From Chloroflexaceae bacterium (lineage in GTDB: Bacteria; Chloroflexota; Chloroflexia; Chloroflexales; Chloroflexaceae): a DNA stretch of 64,000 nucleotides. This document shows, in pieces, positions 25,399 to 34,674 of the stretch. The stretch is from assembly GCA_025057155.1 (NCBI GenBank), contig JANWYD010000006.1, positions 1 to 64,000 of the forward strand, given 5' to 3'. The notes under the pieces were generated by a model. That model was given only the letters and a program-made list of their open reading frames with translations, did no database searches and was not told where the DNA came from. The translations under genes and the position numbers were made by a program. Position 1 is the first letter of the stretch. Every line of letters starts with the position of its first letter.

Positions 25399-25442
25399 CA
25401 CTGCGCGGCGCAGCCGCAGGAGCACCCGACGAAAACCAGGCA

Positions 25443-26198
25443 ATGGGCGAGCGCATCTACCGAACCGAAGCGTTGATCCTGCGGCGGAGCGATTTTGGCG
25501 AGGCCGACCGGCTAATGCTGCTCGCCACGCCCGACGGGAAGCGCCGGGTGCTTGCGAAAGGCATTCGCAAGACCACCAGCAAGCTCGCGGGGCACCTGGA
25601 ACTGTTTACCCGCGTCGGGTTGCTGCTCGCCATCGGACGAACCTTTGACATTATCACCCAGAGCGACATCCGCGACAGCCACGGGACCCTGCGGGCGGAG
25701 TTGCCCCGGTTGAGTTGCGCCTATTATGCTGCCGAGTTGTACGATCGCTTCTGTGAGGAGAATGACGAGCATCCCGAGCTGTACGCCTTGCTGGCGCAGA
25801 CCTTTGCCGCACTGGATCGCAGCGCGAACCCCGACCTCGCGCTGCGCTGGTACGAACTGCGCCTGCTGCATTTGACCGGTTATCGCCCACAGTTGCATCG
25901 TTGCATTGTCTGCCAGGAGGTGTTGACAGAGGCCGCCGGTCGCTTCAGCCCCACCCTCGGCGGCGTGCTCTGCCCGCAGCACGAGGATGCCGACCGGGCG
26001 GCAATGCCAATGAGCGGCGCGGCCTTCCGCCTGTTACGCTACCTGCAAAGCCAGCCCCTTACGGTGGTTGAGAGCCTCCGGCTCTCCCCAGCCGTCCGGA
26101 GCGAGGCCGAGGGCCTCCTCCGGGCATATCTGCGCCGTCTCCTGGAGCGCGATCTGCGCTCGGTCGCTTTCCTGGATGAGATCCTGCGCATCGAATGA
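25443..26198 (+). CDS. recO: DNA repair protein RecO
   Basis: A 251-residue RecO, which loads RecA on gaps with RecR and anneals SSB-coated strands. The N-terminal OB-fold begins YRTEALILRRSDFGEADRLMLL and continues KRRVLAKGIRKTTSKLAGHLELF (about 35-57). The helical C-terminal domain includes the zinc-finger region CIVC (about 152) and VLCPQH (about 178). The ATG at 25443 matches the family N-terminus; the longer open frame to 25275 only translates repeats. The PH-domain gene follows ten bases after the stop. Confidence 0.93.
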   Translation: MGERIYRTEALILRRSDFGEADRLMLLATPDGKRRVLAKGIRKTTSKLAGHLELFTRVGLLLAIGRTFDIITQSDIRDSHGTLRAELPRLSCAYYAAELYDRFCEENDEHPELYALLAQTFAALDRSANPDLALRWYELRLLHLTGYRPQLHRCIVCQEVLTEAAGRFSPTLGGVLCPQHEDADRAAMPMSGAAFRLLRYLQSQPLTVVESLRLSPAVRSEAEGLLRAYLRRLLERDLRSVAFLDEILRIE

Positions 26199-26208
26199 GG
26201 AGCACCGC

Positions 26209-26901
26209 ATGGCCTACCTTGAACATCTGCTCGGTCGCGGGGAGCAGATACTCTACGTCGCCCGCCAGCATCTCTTCGTCCTGATCGCCAATATCGTGAC
26301 CGAACTGGCGCTGATCGCCTTGCTCGTCGCCGCCGGTATGGCCTCGCATATGGCCTTTGATACTAGCACGCTCACCTTCGGCGGCATCACCGCCAGCAAC
26401 CTGATCCTGCTGATCTGCGTCGGCATCAGCCTGGCGGTGTTGTTCAGCAGTTTCCTCGACTTTCTGCGCTGGAATAATGAACAGCACGTCGTGACCGACC
26501 GGCGCCTGCTCCAGGTGCAGGGAGTGCTGAGCAAACGGGTGAATGACGTGGCGCTGGAGAAGATCAACGAGGTCACGTTGCACCAGAGTTTCACCGGGCG
26601 CCTGCTGAACTTCGGCACAGTCACGGTCTTTACGGCTTCAGGCGATCCGGGCGTCAATGTCCTTGATCGCATCGAGTCGCCGCTGGCCTTCCAACGGGCG
26701 CTGCTCGAAGCCAGGCGCCAGTTGGAGCAGAACTACCGTTTCTTCGACCGCATCTATCGCGCTGCCCCGGCGCCCATCGCCTCCGCGCCGGCCGAGGTGC
26801 AGCGCACGCTGGAAGAACTGGCCGCGCTACGTGACCGCGGCATTCTCTCGATTGACGAGTTTGAGGCCCGCAAGCGCGAGTTGTTGAGCCGGCGGCGGTG
26901 A
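26209..26901 (+). CDS. PH-domain (bPH2) membrane protein with SHOCT tail
   Basis: A 230-residue protein with two hydrophobic helices (about 22-45 and 62-85), then a bacterial PH domain of the DUF304 type (EQHVVTDRRLLQVQGVLSKRVNDVALEKINEVTLHQSF, starting about 91). The C-terminal 30 residues (LEELAALRDRGILSIDEFEARKRELLSR) are a SHOCT motif, a short C-terminal helix pair thought to mediate assembly. GAGGAG precedes the ATG, and the gene is almost certainly cotranscribed with recO. The precise role is unknown. Confidence 0.85.
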   Translation: MAYLEHLLGRGEQILYVARQHLFVLIANIVTELALIALLVAAGMASHMAFDTSTLTFGGITASNLILLICVGISLAVLFSSFLDFLRWNNEQHVVTDRRLLQVQGVLSKRVNDVALEKINEVTLHQSFTGRLLNFGTVTVFTASGDPGVNVLDRIESPLAFQRALLEARRQLEQNYRFFDRIYRAAPAPIASAPAEVQRTLEELAALRDRGILSIDEFEARKRELLSRRR

Positions 26902-27060
26902 TCCTCACCCTCCCCCCGGCCCCTTCCCTCTCCACCAAAGGTGAAGAGGGAGGGGGCGCCACGCAGCGCGCGGCGGGGAAGGGTGAGGAGCAATACCCTA
27001 CCGGCAGGTGGAGGAGGAGGATGGGGAAACCAGGTCTCCCCACGCCCCTGCCGATGAAGT
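26902..27060. repeat. Palindromic spacer before the phosphorylase gene
   Basis: TCCTCACCCTCCCC is mirrored by GGGAAGGGTGAGGA (26902-26992), with inner CTCTCCACC/GGTGAAGAG. A GGGGAAACC/GGTCTCCCC palindrome follows at 27023-27041, bracketed by GGCAGG and CCTGCC. Confidence 0.6.
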
Positions 27061-27115
27061 GACACGATCCTCCGGGTTGCAGTGCGAAGGCCCGGTTGTT
27101 GCCCGGCGAGGCAGT

Positions 27116-27943
27116 ATGGAGGTTTATGATCGCATCGAACAGGCGCGGGCGAGGATCGCCGAGCGGCTGGCGCTCACGCCGCGGGTCGGCCTGATCCTCG
27201 GCTCGGGGCTGGGCGCGCTGGCTGATGCCCTGGAGCAGGCTGTTGTCATACCCTACCAGGACATTCCCGGGTTTCACCAGCCGAAGGTGGCGGGCCATCG
27301 CGGCGAGCTGGCGGTGGGCTTGCTGAGCGGCCAGCCGGTGGCGGCGCTCCGCGGGCGCTTCCACTTCTACGAAGGCTATACAATGCAAGAGGTGACCTTC
27401 CCGGTGCGCGTGCTGCGCGCTCTGGGATGCGACACGCTCATTGTCACCAATGCCGCGGGCGGGCTGCGTCCCGACTGGCAGGTCGGCGATATTATGCGCA
27501 TCAGCGACCAGATCTTTCTGCCGGGTATGGCCGGCCACCATCCCCTGATTGGCCCGAACGACGACCGACTCGGGCCGCGCTTCCCAGCAATGGTCGGGGC
27601 CTTCGACGACGAGTTAGCGGCGCTGGCCCGCGCCGTCGCCGCGGAGCAGGGAACGCCATTGCGCGAAGGGGTATACTGTATGGTAGCCGGGCCGAGTTTC
27701 GAGAGCGCCGCCGAGTTGCGCCTGCTGCGCGCCCTCGGCGCCGACGCGGTGGGAATGTCCACCGCTCCCGAGGTGGTGGTGGCGCACCACGGCGGCATGC
27801 GCATCCTGGGCCTCTCGCTGATCACCAATCTGGCCCTGCCTGATGGCCCGCCGGCCAATCACGAGGAAGTGCTCGCCGCTGGCGAGCAGGCGCGGCCCCG
27901 CTTCGCCGCGCTGATCCAGGGGGTGCTGGCGAGGATGACCTGA
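27116..27943 (+). CDS. punA: Purine nucleoside phosphorylase
   Basis: A 275-residue trimeric-type PNP that splits inosine and guanosine with phosphate. Conserved sites: LILGSGLGALAD (phosphate loop, about 24-35), GHRGELAVG, LRGRFHFYEGY (about 80-90), TNAAGGL (about 114-120), MVAGPSFESAAELRLLRALGADAVGMSTAPEVV (glutamate and methionine of the base and ribose site) and the late LITNLA with the purine-binding asparagine. The ATG at 27116 fits the family N-terminus. It lies between the recO block and the double protease and seems monocistronic. Confidence 0.92.
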   Translation: MEVYDRIEQARARIAERLALTPRVGLILGSGLGALADALEQAVVIPYQDIPGFHQPKVAGHRGELAVGLLSGQPVAALRGRFHFYEGYTMQEVTFPVRVLRALGCDTLIVTNAAGGLRPDWQVGDIMRISDQIFLPGMAGHHPLIGPNDDRLGPRFPAMVGAFDDELAALARAVAAEQGTPLREGVYCMVAGPSFESAAELRLLRALGADAVGMSTAPEVVVAHHGGMRILGLSLITNLALPDGPPANHEEVLAAGEQARPRFAALIQGVLARMT

Positions 27944-28040
27944 GGAGGTGCGGAGATGTGGAGGTGCATAGCATAGCTCTACAGCTCAACACCTCCACAC
28001 CTCCACACCTCCACACCTCTACACCTCCACACCTCTCCAC
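27944..28040. repeat. Inverted arrays of the octamer GGAGGTGT
   Basis: The left arm (27944-27967, GGAGGTGC/GGAGATGT units) faces a right arm (27989-28040) of at least six CACCTCCA units, the same layout as at 5626-5774. It ends just before the ribosome site of the protease gene. Confidence 0.75.
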
Positions 28041-28066
28041 AGAGTTACCAGGCAAGGAGACAGCCT

Positions 28067-30943
28067 ATGCGCCCTCTGACCCCCCTGGAACGCATTGAAG
28101 CAATGGACGCGGCGGTGCGCGACCGGCTGGCGACGTACTGGATCGCCAGCGTTGAGGAGTTCTACGCCACGGTGCGTTCGAGCAACCAGCAGTATGGCAC
28201 GGGAGTGCAGGCCCTGGCGGTGGCGCTGGAGCTTCCCGAAGAGCGGGTGCGCGCGCTGGCCGAGGCGGCCCTGCCGTTGCTGCCCGAGGGCGTCTCCTTC
28301 AGCGTGCCGGTCGAACTGGAGGTCGGCGCGGGTCTGGTGATTGACGCCTACGAGGACGTGGAGGTCGCGGCGTTCGCCCCGCCCACAACGTTGCCCGCAC
28401 GGGTCGATCCGCCAGCGCACCTGCCGCCGCCCGGCAATCAGGGGGTGCGCAATTCCTGCGTGGCCTTCACCCTGGCCGCCCTCTTTCAGGCCCGCAGCGG
28501 CGATCCGACCGATCTCTCCGAGCAGTTCCTCTACTGGGCCTGTAAGGAGCGCGACGGCATTCGCGGCGACGTGGGCACCGATCCGCTCGTGGGTGTGCGG
28601 GTGTTGCAGGATCTGGGCATCTGCACCGAGACCACCTGGCCTTACCGCCCCGCTCCCAGCGACCCCATCCGCCCCGGTCACGAGCGCCCGCCCGCGCAGG
28701 CCTTCGACGAGGCCCGATTGCGCCGCGTGACCGCATTTCGGAAACTGCCGGCGAAGGGGGTGTTGCAGATCAAGGAGGCCCTGGCGCAGGGCCACCCGGT
28801 GCTGCTCGGCCTGTACATCTGGGAGCACTGGAACGGCTCGTGGCAGGGGCGCGCCCTGGGGCGCGTGCGCTTTCCGCTGCCCGGCGAGGCGCGGCGGGGC
28901 GGCCACGCCGTGGCCGTGCTGGGCTACCGTGACGACGCGGACGCGCCCGGCGGCGGCTACTTTATCGCCCGCAACTCCTGGGGCCCTGACTGGGGCGCCG
29001 AGAACCCCGACGGGCCGGGCTACGCTCACGTGCCCTACCGCCTGGTCGCCGAGAGCGGTCTGGCGGCGATTGCCATTGAAGCAGTGGAGTGCCCGCGCCC
29101 CGTATCGCGCCCGGCGAGCGGCGAGCCGGCGCCGATGGGCCGGGCCGGCCTGGAGGAGTTGCACCGCGAGGCGCTGGCGTTGCGCGCCGACCTCCAGGCG
29201 CTTACGGCGCGCGTCGAGGCCCTGGCGGCGCGCCTGGGCGCGCTGGCGGGGGCAGGCGGCGCCGCGTCTCCCGGAGCGCCGTCGTCCGAGGCGACGGCCG
29301 CGCCCGCTCCCCCTGTAGCGCCCGCGGCGGAGGAGCGACGTCTCGCTGGCGGCCCGCTGCTCTTGATTCGCGGCGAAGGCCCCGGCGCGGGCGACGAACT
29401 CTACCCCAATGGCCTCTCGCCTGAGGGGACGCCATTGCTGCGCATCGACGCTGCCGCGGCCAGCGAACTGGCCCGCAGCGCCCTCGGCGCCGAACCGCCC
29501 GAGTTGCACGGCGTCTACAGGGCGAAAAAAGAGGTTGCGGAGACGACCCACCTCGGCGTGACCCGCGACATTGACCCCCTCGATCTGGCTCAGGCCCGCT
29601 GGGCGGTGGTGATCAACGCCACCGAGAGCGCCGAGCTGATCAAAGCCATCTGGCCGCTGATCGCTCACCGCATGGCTCAGATGGGCCTCGGCGCGCCAGC
29701 GGTGACCTTTGTCGAGGGCGAGAGCGCCGGGGCCTGGGTCAACCGGCACACCGACAATGGCAACAAGAACCTGCGCGAGCACTGGGGCCAGATCCCGCCC
29801 GTGCTGACCTACCGTCCCAACGAGCGCGCCGGGCGCTGGCTGGCCCGCCACGGGGTGAGCCAGGGGCCGGTCGATCCGCGCCGCGGCGTGCCCTACTACC
29901 TGCTGCTGCTCGGTCTGCCCGGCCCGCTCCACGCTGGCGATACGCGCTTCATTCCCTTCACCTTCCAGTATGAACTGGACCTGTTCTGGGCCGTCGGGCG
30001 CCTCTGCTTCACCGGGGCCGACGGCGACCATCGCCTGGCCGACTATGCCGCCTACGCCGAACGTCTGGCTGGCTTCGAGCAGCGGCCCGACCGGGCCGGC
30101 CAGGTGCGCAAGGAGGTGATCTACTACGCCACCCAGCACGACATGGACGTCGCCACACGGCGCAGCGCCGAGGAACTGGCGCGCCCGCTGATCCGCTGGA
30201 GCGGGGACCCCGCCAATGTGCCCCACAGGCAGGGCTTCGTGGCGCGCCCCTTCGTGGCCGGCGAAGCCGGCCGGGCTGCCCTCGAGCGCATCGTGCGCGG
30301 CGAGGGCGACGCCAGGGCCCCGGCGCTGCTCTTCGCCGCCTGCCACGGCCTGGGCCTGCCGCTGAGCGACGCGCGGCTCGTGCTGCACCAGGGCGCCCTG
30401 GTGACCCAGGACTGGAACGGCGCAGGCAATGTGCAACGCGAGCACTGGTTCGCCGGCGAGGATCTGGACGCCCGGGCTCATCTGGAGGGCACAATGGCGC
30501 TGCTCTTCGCCTGTTACGGCGCCGGGTGCCCCGACCGCGACGAGTTCATCTTCGACGAGACGCGGACGCGCCCCCAGGTGGCTCCCTTCCCCTTGATCGG
30601 CCAGTTGCCGCAGCGCCTGCTGCTCAGCGGCGTCCAGGCGGTCATCGGCCACGTCGAACGGGCCTGGACCTACTCCTTCAGCGGGACCGATGGCGCCCGC
30701 TCGCAGACGCAGGCCTTTGAGGATGTGATCGCCCGCCTGTTGCAGGGCGAGCCGGCGGGCAACGCCACCGACGACTTTAACATCGTGCAGGGAGCGCGAG
30801 CCATGGCCCTCACCGAGGAACTCGAGAACATCAGGTTCGGCAAGATTGTGGACCCCCTCGAACTGGCCCAGCTCTGGGTGGCTCGCAACGACGCGCGCAA
30901 CTACGCCCTGCTGGGCGACCCCGCAGCGCGCCTGCCATGGTGA
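28067..30943 (+). CDS. Papain-like plus caspase-like (C25/CHAT-type) double protease
   Basis: A 958-residue cytoplasmic protein. Residues 1-75 are helical. A C1A papain-like domain (about 115-340) has Cys131 (NQGVRNSCVAF), His280 (GGHAVAVLGY) and Asn303 (ARNSWGPDWG). A coiled coil (about 360-395) and an Ala/Pro linker follow. The C-terminal half (about 430-958) resembles gingipain/CHAT-type caspase folds: His760 in LLFAACHGLG and Cys816 in ALLFACYGAG are the likely dyad, and it ends YALLGDPAARLPW, as C25-like domains often do. Both catalytic sets look complete. AAGGAG precedes the ATG. The target is unknown; an adaptor or cell-death role is conceivable. Confidence 0.85.
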   Translation: MRPLTPLERIEAMDAAVRDRLATYWIASVEEFYATVRSSNQQYGTGVQALAVALELPEERVRALAEAALPLLPEGVSFSVPVELEVGAGLVIDAYEDVEVAAFAPPTTLPARVDPPAHLPPPGNQGVRNSCVAFTLAALFQARSGDPTDLSEQFLYWACKERDGIRGDVGTDPLVGVRVLQDLGICTETTWPYRPAPSDPIRPGHERPPAQAFDEARLRRVTAFRKLPAKGVLQIKEALAQGHPVLLGLYIWEHWNGSWQGRALGRVRFPLPGEARRGGHAVAVLGYRDDADAPGGGYFIARNSWGPDWGAENPDGPGYAHVPYRLVAESGLAAIAIEAVECPRPVSRPASGEPAPMGRAGLEELHREALALRADLQALTARVEALAARLGALAGAGGAASPGAPSSEATAAPAPPVAPAAEERRLAGGPLLLIRGEGPGAGDELYPNGLSPEGTPLLRIDAAAASELARSALGAEPPELHGVYRAKKEVAETTHLGVTRDIDPLDLAQARWAVVINATESAELIKAIWPLIAHRMAQMGLGAPAVTFVEGESAGAWVNRHTDNGNKNLREHWGQIPPVLTYRPNERAGRWLARHGVSQGPVDPRRGVPYYLLLLGLPGPLHAGDTRFIPFTFQYELDLFWAVGRLCFTGADGDHRLADYAAYAERLAGFEQRPDRAGQVRKEVIYYATQHDMDVATRRSAEELARPLIRWSGDPANVPHRQGFVARPFVAGEAGRAALERIVRGEGDARAPALLFAACHGLGLPLSDARLVLHQGALVTQDWNGAGNVQREHWFAGEDLDARAHLEGTMALLFACYGAGCPDRDEFIFDETRTRPQVAPFPLIGQLPQRLLLSGVQAVIGHVERAWTYSFSGTDGARSQTQAFEDVIARLLQGEPAGNATDDFNIVQGARAMALTEELENIRFGKIVDPLELAQLWVARNDARNYALLGDPAARLPW

Positions 30944-31003
30944 CCGGCGCATCCGGCAGGGATGGAGGAAACCTGGTTGCGTTAACCCGCGCGGCCGGGG
31001 CAC

Positions 31004-31022
31004 GGGGAAACCCGGTTTCCCC
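31004..31022. repeat. GGGGAAACC/GGTTTCCCC palindrome
   Basis: A perfect 9-bp stem around one C, in the spacer between the protease and the M20 peptidase. Confidence 0.6.
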
Positions 31023-31141
31023 GCCCTCCAACCGCTGCCGGAGCGCCTGACACCCCGGCAGGCATGCGGAAATCCGCTTTCTCCCTACCGCAACCCTCCG
31101 GGTTGCGCATCGTTTTTCAACCGGCATTGTGGAGACCACAT

Positions 31142-32326
31142 ATGACACTCGACGCCGAAACGCTATTGAACTGGTTAGGGCCGCGTCTGCCAACGTATGT
31201 CGCAGAGCTGGAGCAGGTGTGCGCGATTGACAGCCCCACCGGGTATCGCCCCGGCATTGAGGCAATGGGTCAGTGGGCGGAGAGGTGGGCAATGGCGCGG
31301 GGCTGGGAGGTGCGCCGGTTCCCCGACGCGCAGGCTGGTGACGGGCTGGCGCTCACCACGCATGGCACGGGCCAGCTCCGCGTCATGCTGGCGGCGCACC
31401 TCGACACGGTATACCCCGTAGGCACGGCGGCGGCGCGGCCACTGCGTCGCGCGGGCGAACGGCTGGTCGGACCGGGGAGCGCCGACAACAAGGGCGGGTT
31501 GCTCTCGGCGCTCTACGCGGTCGAGGCCCTGGCGGCCCTGGCGCCGCAGAGCTTCGCTACGCTGAGCGTCGTCTGCGGCAGCGACGAGGAGCGCGACAAT
31601 CGGGTCTCGCAGGCCATGCTCGAAGCCCTGGCGCCTGGATATGATCTGACCCTGGTAATGGAGCCGGGCCGACCGAATGGCAATATTGTCAGCGCGCGCA
31701 AGGGCGCCGGCGTATTCGTGCTCGAGGTAACCGGGCGCGCCGCCCACGCGGGCGCTGCGCCTGAGCGCGGGATCAACGCAATCCTGGCGCTGGCCCATCA
31801 GATCATCGCCCTGCAAGGGCTCAACGGGATGCGCCCCGGCGTCACGGTGAACGTGGGCGTGATCGAGGGGGGCGATGCGCCCAACGTGGTGCCGGCGCGG
31901 GCACAGGCGCAGGTGGATGTGCGGGTGACGGCGCCGGAAGACATGGCAGCGGTGACTGCGGCGGTGGAGGCCATCGCCGCCAGGGAGACGGTTCCGGGCG
32001 CTACCAGCCAGGTGAGCGGAGGGTGGACCTTCGCGCCCATGGCGCGGACGCCGGCGATCAGCCGTCTGGTAGACCTGGCGCGGGCCTGCGCGGGCGAACT
32101 GGGCTTTACGCTTGGCGACACGGCCACCGGAGGGGCGAGTTACGCCAACCTGCTCGCGGGCATGGGCCTGCCCGTGCTGGACGGCCTGGGTCCCATCGGG
32201 GGCAACTACCACAGTCCCGACGAATACATCGAGGAAGCCAGCATCGTGCCGCGCATCGCTCTGGTGGCGCTGCTGGTCAGCCGGGCGGGCGCCAGGGGGT
32301 CGAATGAGTTGAAAGGCAACGACTAA
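31142..32326 (+). CDS. M20-family metallopeptidase (carboxypeptidase G2-like)
   Basis: A 394-residue dizinc hydrolase. The ligands appear as AAHLDTV (about 85-91), GSADNKGG (bridging Asp, about 117), SDEER (general base and ligand Glu, about 151-152), VMEPGRPNG (about 175) and NYHSPDEYI (final His, about 362). The lid domain with RAAHAGAAPERGINAI (about 197-212) contains the dimer histidine. Closest in style are glutamate carboxypeptidases and aminoacylases that trim amide-linked amino acids. There is no signal peptide, so it should be cytoplasmic. Confidence 0.9.
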   Translation: MTLDAETLLNWLGPRLPTYVAELEQVCAIDSPTGYRPGIEAMGQWAERWAMARGWEVRRFPDAQAGDGLALTTHGTGQLRVMLAAHLDTVYPVGTAAARPLRRAGERLVGPGSADNKGGLLSALYAVEALAALAPQSFATLSVVCGSDEERDNRVSQAMLEALAPGYDLTLVMEPGRPNGNIVSARKGAGVFVLEVTGRAAHAGAAPERGINAILALAHQIIALQGLNGMRPGVTVNVGVIEGGDAPNVVPARAQAQVDVRVTAPEDMAAVTAAVEAIAARETVPGATSQVSGGWTFAPMARTPAISRLVDLARACAGELGFTLGDTATGGASYANLLAGMGLPVLDGLGPIGGNYHSPDEYIEEASIVPRIALVALLVSRAGARGSNELKGND

Positions 32327-32387
32327 AGTCGTTCCGACGACGGATCTTGGATGCGCGAGCTCCGCCTCCCCCCCTCCAAATGGCATT

Positions 32388-33764
32388 CTACCTGGCTCGC
32401 CAGTAAAGCACGATGAGCACAACCGCAGTTTCGAGCGCAGCGGCGAGGACGAAGGAAACAGGCAGGGCAACGGGGCCGAGGGGCGGAACAAGGGCGGCAT
32501 TGAGGGCGATGCGCGTGGCGAGTTGCAGCACATTCGCCACCAGAGGCGTGCGCGTATCAAAGCGCGCCACCAGGCCGCGAGAGGCGATCTCAGTGACCAC
32601 ATATGTGGGCAAACCAGCGGCATAGATCGCCAGCAGGCGGTAGGTGAGATCGCCAGCCGCCGCATCGAACGCGCCGCGTTCGAAGAGCAGGGCGATCAGG
32701 GGGCGTCCGAGGACGACAAGCGCGATGGCGGCCAGGAGACTGGCGCCGGCAGCGATGAGCAACGTGCGGCGCAGGAGGGAGCGGAAGGCCGCCAGGTTGT
32801 TGGCGACGCCAAAGGCGGCGAGGGCAGGCAGGGCGGCCTGCCCGACGGCAAAGCCAAGCAGGCGCACCGGCAACCCGACGAGCAGCAGGGCATTGACCAG
32901 CGCTCCCACCGCGGCGGTAACGCCGCTGAGACTGGCGAAGGCGACATCGGCGATGTTCCCGGCATAATTACTTAGCCCCGAAAGGGCGTTGGGCCAGAGC
33001 AGGCGCAACGTCAGGCGCAGATCAGGATCGCTCGGCGCCCATAGCAGGCGCGGCCGGTAGCAGTGGCTGCGCAGAGCGGGGACGAGGAACACGATCTGGA
33101 GCAACGCGTCGAAGAGCGAGCCGATCGTAGGGCCAAGGATGCCCACCTGTGGAACCACAAACGCTGCGACCGTCCCGCCAATCAACGTCAGGTTGCGCAG
33201 GGCGATGGCCAGAGCAGGGAGCAGGATCTGATTGCGGCTGACCAGCAGGGCCACCAGAGCGGCCTCACTGATCACCAGCAGCACCTCGAGGAGCAAGATC
33301 CGCGTCAGGGTAACAGTGAGGGCCTGGAGGCGGGCATCAAAGCCGGGGGCCAGGATCGTGCGCACGAACAGGGGCGCGGCGAGAACGGCGAGAAGGCACA
33401 GGGGGGCGAACACCGCCAGCAACGCCGTGAGCGTCAGATTGACCAGGCGGTTAGCGGCGGGCGAACCGCCGTGAGCAAAGGCCCGCACCAGCACCGGAAC
33501 CAGGGCATTGGTCAGCGCGCCGCCAGCGATCAACAGACTGATGGTTTCGGGGAGGCGAAAGGCCGCATAAAAAGCCGCGGCCTCGTCACCGAGGCCGAAG
33601 CGGGCATTCAGCAGGATCTGGCGGACGATGCCGAGGACTGCCGAGAGCAGGAATCCGGCCATGTAGAGAGCCGACGCTTCGGCAACCGTGACCTCCAGGG
33701 CGGGCCAGTCGCGGAGCGGCGTCCGCCGCAGGCGGGCAAGCAGGTTCAGAGCAGCGTGGCGCAA
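32388..33764 (-). CDS. murJ: MurJ/MviN-type lipid flippase
   Basis: A 458-residue MOP-superfamily protein with about 13-14 membrane helices. The N-terminal signature GIVRQILLNARFGLGDEAAAFYAAFRLPETISLLIAGGALTNALVPVLVR (about 45-94) matches MurJ, which flips lipid II, although some family members carry other polyprenyl-linked sugars. The initiation codon is TTG at 33764 without a clear ribosome site; an internal ATG (M35) would remove the first helix. It lies beyond the terminator of the PHA operon and so needs its own promoter. Its C-terminus is slightly shorter than in typical MurJ. Confidence 0.85.
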   Translation of the reverse strand: MRHAALNLLARLRRTPLRDWPALEVTVAEASALYMAGFLLSAVLGIVRQILLNARFGLGDEAAAFYAAFRLPETISLLIAGGALTNALVPVLVRAFAHGGSPAANRLVNLTLTALLAVFAPLCLLAVLAAPLFVRTILAPGFDARLQALTVTLTRILLLEVLLVISEAALVALLVSRNQILLPALAIALRNLTLIGGTVAAFVVPQVGILGPTIGSLFDALLQIVFLVPALRSHCYRPRLLWAPSDPDLRLTLRLLWPNALSGLSNYAGNIADVAFASLSGVTAAVGALVNALLLVGLPVRLLGFAVGQAALPALAAFGVANNLAAFRSLLRRTLLIAAGASLLAAIALVVLGRPLIALLFERGAFDAAAGDLTYRLLAIYAAGLPTYVVTEIASRGLVARFDTRTPLVANVLQLATRIALNAALVPPLGPVALPVSFVLAAALETAVVLIVLYWRAR

Positions 33765-33796
33765 CGACGTACCGGATGGCCCTGCCAGGGCGTCTT

Positions 33797-33826
33797 AAAA
33801 AACCCCGGGGAGGGCGAAGCCCTCCC
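33797..33826 (-). terminator. Rho-independent terminator of the PHA operon
   Basis: On the minus strand GGGAGGGC, TTC loop and GCCCTCCC (33826-33808) form a stem, followed after five bases by TTTTTT (33802-33797). It lies 30 bp past the SDR stop codon. It is also a member of the scattered GGGAGGGC/GCCCTCCC palindrome family. Confidence 0.75.
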
Positions 33827-33855
33827 GCATGCTTCCGGGTATGGCCTGTTTTCGC

Positions 33856-34596
33856 CTAGAACAGCAAGCCGCCATCAACGGACAACGTGATGCCAGTGAT
33901 AAAGCTCGCCTCGTCGGAGGCAAGGAAGAGGTAGGCGTTAGCGATATCCTGGGGGGTGCCAAGGCGGCGCAGGGGGGTGCGTTCGCGCACGCTCTCAAGC
34001 ACCTTTTCGGGCACCGTAGCAATCATCTCGGTGGCAGTAAAACCAGGGGCGACGGCATTAACGCGGATCTGGCTGGGGCCAAGCTCACGCGCCCAGGTCT
34101 TGGTCATGCCAATCACGCCGGCCTTGGCCGCGACATAGTTCGTCTGGCCGAAGTTGCCATGGATGCCGACGATTGACGCGGCATTGATGATCGAGCCACC
34201 GCCATTGGCGATCATAATCGGTACGACGGCCTTGGCGCAGAGCCAGACGCCCTTGAGGTTGACATTAATCACCGCGTCGAACTGATCCTCGGTCATCTTC
34301 TGCATCCGGGCGTCACGGGTGATGCCGGCATTGTTCACGAGGATATCAATCCGCCCGAACGCCTCGACGGTCGTCCGTACCGCGATCTCAACCGACTCGG
34401 CGCGGCTCACGTCGAGGAAGATCGCCTTGGCCTGGCCGTCGTTGCGAATGATCTCCTCGGCGGTAGCCTGGGCATTGGCCATATTGATGTCGGCGACCGC
34501 CACCCGCGCTCCCTCGCGGGCGAAGGTAAGCGCGGTTACTTTACCGATACCCTGGCCGCTACCGGTGATGAGGGCAACCTTATCTTTCAGTCGCAT
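33856..34596 (-). CDS. phaB: SDR-family 3-oxoacyl reductase (acetoacetyl-CoA reductase)
   Basis: A 246-residue short-chain dehydrogenase. The cofactor loop is TGSGQGIGK (about 11-19), NNAG is at about 88-91, and the catalytic Ser/Tyr/Lys appear in NAASIVGI and NYVAAKAGVIG. The end ITLSVDGGLLF is typical of FabG/PhaB. In sequence alone FabG and PhaB cannot be told apart; its position as third gene after phaE-like and phaC favours an NADPH-dependent acetoacetyl-CoA reductase supplying (R)-3-hydroxybutyryl-CoA. AAGGAG stands five bases before the ATG. Confidence 0.85.
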   Translation of the reverse strand: MRLKDKVALITGSGQGIGKVTALTFAREGARVAVADINMANAQATAEEIIRNDGQAKAIFLDVSRAESVEIAVRTTVEAFGRIDILVNNAGITRDARMQKMTEDQFDAVINVNLKGVWLCAKAVVPIMIANGGGSIINAASIVGIHGNFGQTNYVAAKAGVIGMTKTWARELGPSQIRVNAVAPGFTATEMIATVPEKVLESVRERTPLRRLGTPQDIANAYLFLASDEASFITGITLSVDGGLLF

Positions 34597-34674
34597 ACCA
34601 GCTCCTTAATCCAGGGACGCCCCTGAGCAACAAAGGCGCGGCCGCACCGCCGCGCCACAGGTACAAAGCAGACG

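Noticed and set aside
28019-31003. A 994-codon open frame on the minus strand opposite the double protease
   Set aside because: It mirrors the protease gene codon for codon in the antisense frame; in DNA this GC-rich stop codons are scarce on the opposite strand. It has no domain, ribosome site or composition of its own.
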